DNA from: UBA931 sp036825435
GTDB taxonomy: Bacteria > Pseudomonadota > Gammaproteobacteria > Burkholderiales > Casimicrobiaceae
Direction: 5' to 3'
DNA: 58,579 nucleotides
NCBI GenBank assembly: GCA_036825435.1
Contig: DAISYG010000003.1
Coordinates: 1-58,579 of the forward strand
Shown here: positions 52,079 through 58,579 of the stretch, in pieces
Layout of the letters: every line of letters starts with the position of its first letter
How positions within the stretch are numbered: the first letter of the stretch is position 1
Notes under the pieces: generated by a model
The model's input: only the letters and a program-made list of their open reading frames with translations
Databases searched by the model: none
What the model was told of the DNA's origin: nothing
Program-made: the position numbers and the translations under genes

Positions 52079-53065
52079 ATGAAAAAACCTGTTCGCGTCG
52101 CTGTAACCGGCGCTGCTGGCCATATTGGTTACGGCCTTCTATTTCGTATTGCGTCCGGGGAAATGTTGGGACCGGATCAGCCAGTCATTTTGCAATTGCT
52201 CGAATTGCCGATCGAAAAACCACAAGCGGCGCTCAAGGGCGTCATGATGGAGCTTGATGATTGTGCGTTCCCGCTGCTCGCCGATATGCATGGCTTCGGT
52301 GATGCCCGCGAAGCGTTCCGCGACGCCGATATTGCGTTGTTGGTCGGTGCGAAGCCACGCGGCCCGGGCATGGAGCGCAGCGACTTGTTGCAGGAAAATG
52401 CCAAGATTTTCATTGAGCAGGGCAAGGCACTTGATGCCGTTGCCAGCCGCGACGTCAGGGTGCTGGCGGTCGGTAATCCGGCCAATACCAATGCTTATAT
52501 TGCGATGAAATCGGCGCCCTCGCTGCCGAAGAAAAATTTCACCGCCATGCTGCGTCTCGACCACAACCGTGCGCTGACACAACTGGCGCAGCGGGCGAAC
52601 GTTCCCGTATCCAGCATCGAAAAAATGGCGGTATGGGGCAACCACTCGCCAACGATGTACGCGGATTACCGCTTTGCCACTGTTCAAGGAAAAGCACTCA
52701 AGGACATGATCAACGACGATGTCTGGAACCGCGATGTGTTCCTGCCAACCGTCGGCAAACGCGGCGCGGCGATCATTGCTGCGCGCGGTTTGTCCAGTGC
52801 CGCCTCGGCGGCCAATGCTGCGATCTGTCACATTCGCGACTGGGTGTTGGGCACCAACGGTCAATGGGTGACCATGGGCATTCCTTCCGACGGTAGCTAC
52901 GGTATTCCCAAAGATGTCATGTTTGGTTTTCCGGTAACCTGCGAAAATGGCGAATACACGCTCGTTCCCGATTTGCCGATCGATGATTTTTCGAAAGAGC
53001 GCATCGCGGTAACGCTGCAGGAGCTTGAAGAAGAGCGCGCTGCCGTCAGCGCGATGTTGGGCTGA
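52079..53065 (+). CDS. mdh: NAD-dependent malate dehydrogenase
   Basis: Mdh interconverts malate and oxaloacetate in the TCA cycle. The 328-residue protein has the NAD-binding GAAGHIGYGLLFRIASGEM, the substrate-loop segment VGAKPRGPGMERSDLLQENA, LRLDHNRAL with active-site Asp/Arg residues, and the catalytic His in WGNHSPTMYAD. AGGAG precedes the ATG. The length and GNHSPTMYPD-type motif place it in the group 2 malate dehydrogenases common in betaproteobacteria. acnA follows. Confidence 0.96.
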   Translation: MKKPVRVAVTGAAGHIGYGLLFRIASGEMLGPDQPVILQLLELPIEKPQAALKGVMMELDDCAFPLLADMHGFGDAREAFRDADIALLVGAKPRGPGMERSDLLQENAKIFIEQGKALDAVASRDVRVLAVGNPANTNAYIAMKSAPSLPKKNFTAMLRLDHNRALTQLAQRANVPVSSIEKMAVWGNHSPTMYADYRFATVQGKALKDMINDDVWNRDVFLPTVGKRGAAIIAARGLSSAASAANAAICHIRDWVLGTNGQWVTMGIPSDGSYGIPKDVMFGFPVTCENGEYTLVPDLPIDDFSKERIAVTLQELEEERAAVSAMLG

Positions 53066-53085
53066 TCGTGAAAAAGTAAATTTGC

Positions 53086-53124
53086 ACGGCGGAGGTGATT
53101 CGGTTATCTCCGCCGTTTGTTTTT
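53086..53124 (+). terminator. Rho-independent terminator of mdh
   Basis: ACGGCGGAG (53086-53094) pairs with CTCCGCCGT (53108-53116), followed by TTTGTTTTT. It lies 20 bp after the mdh stop, so acnA should have its own promoter in 53125-53227. Confidence 0.9.
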
Positions 53125-53227
53125 AGCTTTGGCGATAACGATAAAGCTACTTCAATCAATACGTTTTATTTTTCCGGCGAATTGAACACGCCTTGTTCCA
53201 TTTTCAATTTATTTAGGACATGAATTT

Positions 53228-55909
53228 ATGAACACTTCGTTGAATGTTGTCCGCCCGCTCAACAAGGGCAGCTTTTATTCCCTGCCCGCTCTGGAAGAAG
53301 CCGGCGTTGGTAAAATATCCCGCCTGCCGGTGTCGATCCGCATCGTGTTGGAATCGGTGCTGCGCAACTGCGATGGCAAGAAAATCACCGAAACGCATGT
53401 GCGCGAACTGGCGAACTGGAAAGCCAACGCACCGCGTCAGGAAGAAATTCCTTTCGTTGTTGCGCGTATCGTCTTGCAGGATTTTACCGGTGTTCCACTG
53501 CTTGCCGATCTGGCCGCAATGCGCACCGCTGCGGCAGAGCAGAAGAAAGACCCGTCGATCATCGAGCCGCTGGTACCTGTCGATATGGTCGTGGATCACT
53601 CGGTGACGATCGACAACTACGGCACACCTGATGCGCTTGATCTCAACATGAAACTCGAATTCAAGCGCAACATCGAACGCTACCGCTTCATGAAATGGGG
53701 GATGCATGCGTTCAAGACCTTCCGCGTCGTGCCTCCCGGCAACGGTATCGTCCACCAGGTCAACCTCGAATATCTGGCACCCGGCGTGCATGAGAAAAAC
53801 GGCGTGTTCTACCCCGATTCATTGGTAGGTACCGACAGCCACACCACGATGATCAACGGCATTGGCGTCGTCGCCTGGGGCGTGGGCGGCATCGAAGCCG
53901 AAGCCGGAATGCTCGGCCAGCCGCTGTACTTCCTGACCCCCGACGTCATCGGTGTTGAGTTGACGGGCAAGCTGCCCGAAGGCACCACCGCCACCGATCT
54001 GGTGCTGACCATCACCGAGCTGCTGCGCCGCGAAAAAGTCGTCGGCAAGTTCGTCGAATTCTTCGGCGAGGGTGCGGCCACCCTGTCCGTGCCTGACCGT
54101 GCCACCATCTCCAACATGGCGCCCGAGTACGGGGCAACGATGGGATTCTTCCCGGTCGATGAAGCCACGGTTGATTACCTGCGCGCCACTGGCCGCAACG
54201 AAGAAGCACTGAAGAATTTCGAAGCCTATTTCAAGGCACAGAACATGTTCGGCATCCCGAAGAGCGGCGAAATCGACTACACCAAGACGCTGAAGTTCGA
54301 CCTGGCTTCGGTCAAACCGTCGCTGGCAGGCCCCAAACGCCCACAGGATCGGATCGAACTTTCGCAGATGAAGAACGCCTTCACGAAACTCTTCAGCGCA
54401 CCCGTGGCAGAAAACGGTTTCGCGCAGAAACCGGAAGCGTTGGCCAAACGCTTCCCGATCAAGGCAGAAAAGGCCGACATCGGCTCGGGCGACGTACTGA
54501 TCGCTGCGATCACCTCGTGCACCAACACCTCAAACCCGGGCGTGCTGCTCGCTGCTGGTCTGCTGGCGAAAAAAGCGGTCGAAGCGGGGCTCACCGTCAA
54601 ACCGCACATCAAAACCTCACTGGCACCCGGATCGCGCGCGGTCACCGATTACCTGACCCGTGCCGGACTACTGCCCTACCTTGAAAAACTGGGCTTTTAC
54701 GTCGCCGGTTACGGCTGCACCACCTGCATCGGCAACGCTGGCGACCTGGCTCCGGATATCCTTGATGCCATCGCCAACAACGATCTTGTGTGTGCCGCCG
54801 TGCTCTCGGGCAACCGCAACTTCGAGGCACGCATCCACCCCAGCATCCGCGCCAATTTCCTCGCGTCACCACCGTTGGTGGTCGCCTGGGCCATTGCCGG
54901 TAACGTCAACAAGGATCTGACGCAGGAACCGCTTGGTACCGGCAAAGACGGCAAGCCGGTCTTCCTCAAAGACATCTGGCCAAGCTCCAAGGAAATCGCT
55001 GCCGTGATGCCGTATGCGCAGGATCCGGCCGCGTTCCGCAAGGTGTACGAAACCATGCTCGATGCCAGCCCATTGTGGAACGACATCGACGGTGCCACTG
55101 GTGCAACGTACTCGTGGCCAGAATCCACCTACATCGCCAAGCCACCGTTCTTCGATCATTTCACGATGAAGCCCACGGCGCGCGAAGGCATCAAAAACGC
55201 CCGCTCCCTCGGTCTCTTTGGCGATTCAATCACCACCGACCACATCTCCCCGGCGGGCAGCATCAAGGAGACTTCACCCGCAGGTCAATGGCTGATCGAA
55301 CATGGCGTCAACAAGGCAGACTTCAACAGCTACGGCAGCCGCCGTGGCCACCACGAAGTGATGATGCGCGGCACCTTCGCCAACGTCCGCATCAAAAACC
55401 TGATGCTGCCACCCAAGGCAGACAGCACGCGAGAAGAAGGCGGCCTGACGTTGCACCAGCCGGACGGCGAAAAGATGACTATTTTCGATGCCGCCATGCG
55501 TTACCAGCACGACAAAGTGCCTACCGTCATCCTCGGTGGCGAAGAATACGGCACCGGCTCATCGCGCGACTGGGCGGCGAAAGGCACGCAACTGCTCGGC
55601 GTCCGCTCCGTGATCGTCAAGAGTTTCGAGCGCATCCACCGCGCCAATCTGGTCGGCATGGGCGTGCTGCCGTTGCAATTCATGCCCGGCGACGGCTGGG
55701 AAGAACTGGGGCTGCACGGCAACGAAACCTTCGAACTGCGTGGCATCGACAAACTCGCACCACAGCAAGAGGTAACGCTGGTCATTACCCGCGCTGACGG
55801 TACACAAAAAGAGGTTACGTTGAAGAGCCGGATCGATACCCCTATTGAAGTAGAATACTATCTGAACGGCGGTATTCTGCCGTATGTGTTGAGGGAATTG
55901 CTGGCGTAG
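53228..55909 (+). CDS. acnA: aconitate hydratase A
   Basis: AcnA isomerises citrate to isocitrate in the TCA cycle and can act as an RNA-binding protein when its cluster is lost. The 893-residue protein has the cluster ligands in AAITSCTNTSNP and GYGCTTCIGNAG, the segment LVGTDSHTTMINGIGVVAWG, and the C-terminal swivel domain with LGGEEYGTGSSRDWAAKG. Length is normal for the AcnA/IRP1 class. AGGA lies ten bases before ATG 53228. Confidence 0.97.
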   Translation: MNTSLNVVRPLNKGSFYSLPALEEAGVGKISRLPVSIRIVLESVLRNCDGKKITETHVRELANWKANAPRQEEIPFVVARIVLQDFTGVPLLADLAAMRTAAAEQKKDPSIIEPLVPVDMVVDHSVTIDNYGTPDALDLNMKLEFKRNIERYRFMKWGMHAFKTFRVVPPGNGIVHQVNLEYLAPGVHEKNGVFYPDSLVGTDSHTTMINGIGVVAWGVGGIEAEAGMLGQPLYFLTPDVIGVELTGKLPEGTTATDLVLTITELLRREKVVGKFVEFFGEGAATLSVPDRATISNMAPEYGATMGFFPVDEATVDYLRATGRNEEALKNFEAYFKAQNMFGIPKSGEIDYTKTLKFDLASVKPSLAGPKRPQDRIELSQMKNAFTKLFSAPVAENGFAQKPEALAKRFPIKAEKADIGSGDVLIAAITSCTNTSNPGVLLAAGLLAKKAVEAGLTVKPHIKTSLAPGSRAVTDYLTRAGLLPYLEKLGFYVAGYGCTTCIGNAGDLAPDILDAIANNDLVCAAVLSGNRNFEARIHPSIRANFLASPPLVVAWAIAGNVNKDLTQEPLGTGKDGKPVFLKDIWPSSKEIAAVMPYAQDPAAFRKVYETMLDASPLWNDIDGATGATYSWPESTYIAKPPFFDHFTMKPTAREGIKNARSLGLFGDSITTDHISPAGSIKETSPAGQWLIEHGVNKADFNSYGSRRGHHEVMMRGTFANVRIKNLMLPPKADSTREEGGLTLHQPDGEKMTIFDAAMRYQHDKVPTVILGGEEYGTGSSRDWAAKGTQLLGVRSVIVKSFERIHRANLVGMGVLPLQFMPGDGWEELGLHGNETFELRGIDKLAPQQEVTLVITRADGTQKEVTLKSRIDTPIEVEYYLNGGILPYVLRELLA

Positions 55910-55944
55910 CCGCAACAACCTCGATCTTAATCAGACAGTTTTGG

Positions 55945-55979
55945 ATATGCCCGCCCTGTGGCGGGCATATTTTTATTTT
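55945..55979 (+). terminator. Rho-independent terminator of acnA
   Basis: ATATGCCCGCC (55945-55955) and GGCGGGCATAT (55960-55970) form a perfect 11-bp stem with a four-base loop, followed by TTTTATTTT. It lies 35 bp after acnA and ends two bases before the putative start of the cytochrome gene. Confidence 0.93.
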
Positions 55980-55981
55980 CG

Positions 55982-56389
55982 ATGCCTTCAATATTATTGA
56001 TCTTTTGTTTTTCCATATTCTTGTTGGTTCCGCAAGCGGTAGCTCAGGAAGCACAGAAGAGCGTGCAAGAAACGCAACAAACCATTGCGGAAAAAGATCG
56101 CTGGCGCATTACCGGCAAACACGCCGAAGAAGGCTTGGTCTGCCGCTCGTGCCATTTTTCCGACAAGCCTTCCACGCCCGCACCGCAAGCCGCTTGCATC
56201 GAATGCCACGGTGTATATAAAGGTTCACCCGCAAGTACGCACGATCTTGCCGTTGGTCGTCGTCGTTTCAAAGTGAACGTTCATGATGCTCACCCGGGAC
56301 AACTCGACTGCACGCTCTGCCATGCGGCACATAAAATGCCGACGCTGTATTGCAACACCTGCCATACCTTCAAAATCGAACCGAAATAG
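55982..56389 (+). CDS. small periplasmic tetraheme cytochrome c
   Basis: The 135-residue protein has a signal peptide with cleavage after AVA-Q (near 21) and four heme-binding CxxCH motifs: CRSCH (54), CIECH (72), CTLCH (110) and CNTCH (124). Spare His residues (HAEE, HDAH, HAAH) can serve as distal ligands. The pattern resembles the cytochrome domain of flavocytochrome c fumarate reductases and CctA-type tetraheme carriers, so periplasmic electron transfer is likely. The start is uncertain: ATG 55982 has no visible ribosome site and is two bases after the acnA terminator; a GTG at 55958 lies inside the terminator stem. No reductase partner is adjacent. Confidence 0.82.
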   Translation: MPSILLIFCFSIFLLVPQAVAQEAQKSVQETQQTIAEKDRWRITGKHAEEGLVCRSCHFSDKPSTPAPQAACIECHGVYKGSPASTHDLAVGRRRFKVNVHDAHPGQLDCTLCHAAHKMPTLYCNTCHTFKIEPK

Positions 56390-56399
56390 GCATGAAAAC

Positions 56400-57071
56400 A
56401 TGGAGCAGCGAAAAAAACCGCCGGATGTTCCATCAGGATATACCATTCATCGCGCCGAGCCGGAACATCTCCCGTTTTTGAACGGGATCGAACTTGCTGC
56501 CGCCTCCATTTTCCCTACAGGTTTCCTCTCCGATGCCGTCCGGTCGGAAAGTGTACCGATGCCTGTTCTGGAAGAGGCCATGAATAACGCGCACCTTTGG
56601 GTAGCGCTGGAAAAGAAAAACCAATGTCCCGTAGGCTATGCGTTACTGCAAATCCATAATGGCTTTGCCCTGCTGGCACAAATGGACGTACACCCGAAAC
56701 ACGGGCGAAAAGGTCTCGGCACGGCGCTCGTGCATCGCGTTATTGATGCCGCGCTATCCGAAAATTTTGCCGAGCTTTATCTGACGACGTTTTCCCACAT
56801 CCCATGGAATGCGCCGTTTTATTCAAAGCTAGGTTTCGAACGCCTTGAACCGGAGGAAGAACCTTTTTTCATACAGGTTATTCTGAAAGAAGAGCGCGCA
56901 CGTGGTTTGACGAACCGGGTTGCAATGCGGTTGACGCTTACGTCGGTAACAGCCGATCAACGTTTTTTTCTCAGCCATATTCCGGAAAATCCTACCAACA
57001 GCGCACTGAGCAATACCAGAAGCGGAGTGGGCAATACAGGAATCGGGGGAGCGGGAAGCAATGAACGGTAG
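56400..57071 (+). CDS. GNAT-family acetyltransferase
   Basis: The 223-residue protein has the GNAT fold: YTIHRAEPEHLPFLNGIE at the start, the acetyl-CoA loop in MDVHPKHGRKGLGTALVHRV and the FYSKLGFERLEPEEEP end segment. The acceptor is unknown. The ATG at 56400 begins 11 bp after the cytochrome stop. The last part after about residue 185 is not GNAT-like and is read from the strand opposite the end of the surface-protein gene (overlap 56957-57071), which suggests that the original stop was lost or that the overlap is accidental. Confidence 0.8.
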   Translation: MEQRKKPPDVPSGYTIHRAEPEHLPFLNGIELAAASIFPTGFLSDAVRSESVPMPVLEEAMNNAHLWVALEKKNQCPVGYALLQIHNGFALLAQMDVHPKHGRKGLGTALVHRVIDAALSENFAELYLTTFSHIPWNAPFYSKLGFERLEPEEEPFFIQVILKEERARGLTNRVAMRLTLTSVTADQRFFLSHIPENPTNSALSNTRSGVGNTGIGGAGSNER

Positions 57072-58215
57072 ATATAGTAAGAGAACCAGTTGGCCACGTT
57101 CTGCCATTCCGCTTCCGTCCGCACGTAGTATTTCTGACCGTTTTTCGCGTAGGAGAAGCCGTCCGATATCCGGTAGCCCGACACCGTCCCGGTACCCGGT
57201 GTGATGTCGCAATCCGTGTAAAGATAGTCGGAAGAGGTGCCCAACCGGGTTTTACATACGAAGCCGTTCTTGTATGAACCATACGTGCCGATAGCGCTGT
57301 TGGTATTGACGAAGACCTCCGCCCGCGACTGGATACCTTCGGCCAGATCGGTTTCATAGATTCTGCTCGGCAACCTGTAGCCGTGATAGCTGGTGATCGG
57401 CGTGGCGCTTGCTCCCTGGTTGTCCAGATCGACACACTTGGAGTAGAGATATACAGGGGCGGGGGGGGCAGCGGTATACCGCCGGGACTGGTGTTTGCCG
57501 TGACAGTACCCAAAAAGGTTTGCCTGTACCCGCAGACAAAACCCGACAAATGAGTCGCCGGCGTCGCCGATGCATCCAGCGAGAACCAAGCCCTGGAACC
57601 GTTCGATAGTTCGTAATTGCTGTAAGAGGCGGTGAAGCCATCGTTTGGATTCAGCCCCGACAGATCGGTACCGCAGTTATAGAAAACATATGGATTACTC
57701 GCTGGCACCGCCGTTTTTCGGCTGTTGCACACCACGTTTTCTCCCGTAGCTCCGGGGCTGATCGTGCCACCGGTGTCGCTCAGATAGACGACATAGGCCC
57801 CCGTTGTTGCCGTGCCGGAAAACGCGTTGTCGTTGACATTGCCTGTCGAAGCAGAAGAATACGGCTTGTTCAGCCGCAGATCCTGAACGAACCGGTCACG
57901 GCTGTTAATGTATGGATCGTCAAGCACCCGCCAATAGCCCTGCCGCCAAGCGTTCATGTAATCGCTGTCACCAAGCGATGCGCCGTTGTAAACAGGCGCT
58001 GTGTAAGTCATGTCTGGATTGTAAAACCAAGGGTTTTGGCTGGCATCCATACAGTCAAGATGGGTTGTGGCGACCAGACCAGTCTCAGGGACAAGAACGC
58101 TATATTGGGAAGAGTCAGAACAAGCTCCATTCGCTATATGCGACACCCCAGTCAGACCGAAACCAGTTATTACCAGCAAAATTCTTGGCAATTCATTGAA
58201 GCTCATACATTTCAT
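56957..58215 (-). pseudogene. surface protein with IPTL-CTERM-like tail, frameshifted at a C8 tract
   Basis: From ATG 58215 (GAGG upstream) there is a signal peptide ending near IANGACS and a secreted region with paired cysteine motifs (GENVVCNSRK, YNCGTDLSG, GFVCGYRQTF). At the C8 tract (57461-57468 on the plus strand) the frame changes. In the other frame the protein continues with YLYSKCVDLDNQG, KNGFVCKTRLG, TDCDITPGTGT and the anchor PIPVLPTPLLVLLSALL with a basic end WLRKKR, like protein-sorting tails (IPTL-CTERM type). One extra C would give an uninterrupted protein of about 419 residues. It may be phase-variable, decayed or a sequencing error. Function unknown; cell-surface or secreted location is inferred. 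Confidence 0.75.
57461..57468. repeat. G8/C8 mononucleotide tract at the frameshift
   Basis: Eight G on the plus strand (eight C in the coding strand of the surface-protein gene), next to a further GGGG at 57456-57459. The tract is exactly where the two reading frames must be joined; C9 or C6 would restore the frame. Confidence 0.9.
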
Positions 58216-58392
58216 AACGTACCTCATTGTGTTGAAACCATCATCGGGAAGAGTGTTTATGATAATGCCGTTTTCGCCGTCGCTGCCGAGGGTTTCAGAA
58301 ACAACGAATGGATCATTTTATTTCTGTATCGCTCAAAATACCAGTGTTGTTGACGAAAAAATGCTTGATCATTTCAATGTTTTCTAAAAAAA

Positions 58393-58422
58393 TGGACTTT
58401 CCGCAAACGGTTGCGCTATACT
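58393..58422 (+). promoter_or_regulatory. possible promoter of the leader-peptide transcript
   Basis: TATACT at 58417-58422 resembles a -10 box, with TGGACT at 58393-58398 as a weak -35 box at 18 bp. Start of transcription would be at about 58429-58430, practically at the ATG of the leader peptide. The rest of the gap 58216-58429 shows nothing else. Confidence 0.45.
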
Positions 58423-58429
58423 CGCGCTC

Positions 58430-58525
58430 ATGATGTTTACCAAAGACATTGCCCTTTCCTCGTTCGGTCGTTCGGCATCCGCCGCGTCGGCTTATTACTA
58501 TTTTTACTTTACAACGCACAAATAG
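58430..58525 (+). CDS. Tyr/Phe-rich attenuator leader peptide
   Basis: A 31-codon frame, too short for ordinary gene finding, reads from ATGATG to TAG and ends in AYYYFYFTTHK. Six consecutive aromatic codons (Tyr-Tyr-Tyr-Phe-Tyr-Phe) just before the end are the hallmark of a leader whose translation senses charged tRNA-Tyr and tRNA-Phe, as in pheL-type attenuators. No Trp is present. The regulated gene should begin beyond the window end, and an aromatic amino-acid synthesis gene such as a DAHP synthase or prephenate dehydratase is expected. The terminator/antiterminator pair is not visible in the remaining 54 bases. Confidence 0.6.
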   Translation: MMFTKDIALSSFGRSASAASAYYYFYFTTHK

Positions 58526-58579
58526 GGCGTCGCATACTTTTGGAAAACTAAAAAGCATTTTTTCAGAATACAGAACCGG

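Noticed and set aside
58430..58525. Leader peptide of a Trp operon
   Set aside because: There is no Trp codon; the run is Tyr and Phe.
58313..58558. Minus-strand frame of 81 codons at the end
   Set aside because: It has no signal, domain or ribosome site and lies opposite the leader peptide.

Overview
The window looks like chromosomal DNA of a Gram-negative proteobacterium, most probably a betaproteobacterium. Supporting features are the order zapB-like/zapA/6S RNA/EVE protein, the dusB-fis-purH-purD run, dapA-bamC, an AddAB-like pair of the type widespread in beta- and gammaproteobacteria, LPS genes with msbA, an EnvZ/OmpR-type pair, and a cell-surface protein with an IPTL-CTERM-like tail. 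Base composition by eye is about 50-55% GC, with AT-richer patches around 17.5-19.2 kb and 37.4-38.0 kb. No tRNA, rRNA, CRISPR array, prophage or intact transposase was seen.

Layout. 0.2-4.0 kb: a small secreted protein, then three overlapping or adjacent genes for a nitrogenase-like reductase (a NifH-like iron protein plus two shortened NifD/NifK-like subunits) without any nif maturation genes. 4.1-10.0 kb: rsmE, yqeY, rmuC, mtfA, a minus-strand sRNA candidate, and an ompR/envZ-like pair. 10.0-17.5 kb: a SET-domain protein with a poly-lysine tail, an AddB-like/AddA-like repair pair and a SIMPL-domain protein. 17.5-20.8 kb: two paralogous membrane proteins with propeller-like ectodomains, the downstream copy interrupted by an in-frame TGA. 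20.9-24.0 kb: the proton-pumping pyrophosphatase hppA and a DUF2726-like protein. 24.1-29.2 kb: vitamin B12 uptake (cobalamin riboswitch, btuB, btuF, and convergent btuC-btuD). 29.3-32.2 kb: greB, a zapB-like gene, zapA, 6S RNA, an EVE protein and a TauE/SafE permease. 32.5-37.3 kb: dusB, fis, purH, purD and a Nudix hydrolase. 37.4-38.0 kb: an orphan caspase-like (CHAT-like) protein. 38.0-46.5 kb: lipopolysaccharide assembly (heptosyltransferase, deacetylase-like protein, two family-4 glycosyltransferases, O-antigen ligase, family-2 glycosyltransferase, msbA). 46.5-55.9 kb: a CorC/HlyC-type protein, dapA, bamC, an MBL hydrolase, purC, mdh and acnA. 55.9-58.6 kb: a tetraheme cytochrome c, an acetyltransferase, a frameshifted surface protein broken at a C8 tract, and a Tyr/Phe-rich leader peptide that should precede an aromatic amino-acid gene just beyond the window.

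Threads worth following. (1) The nitrogenase-like reductase lacks the usual third P-cluster cysteine in the K-like chain and the FeMo-cofactor histidine in the D-like chain, so it should reduce something other than N2. (2) A family of 142-143 bp fold-back elements occurs four times, usually abutting stop codons, once supplying the btuB stop codon; a fifth, minimal form consists of the two end repeats only. (3) Two coding sequences are broken in ways that can be seen directly: the in-frame TGA at 19046-19048 and the C8 tract at 57461-57468. (4) Several RNA elements are readable: the B12 riboswitch with a 9-bp Shine-Dalgarno-sequestering hairpin, 6S RNA, an sRNA candidate with anti-Shine-Dalgarno loops, and the leader peptide.
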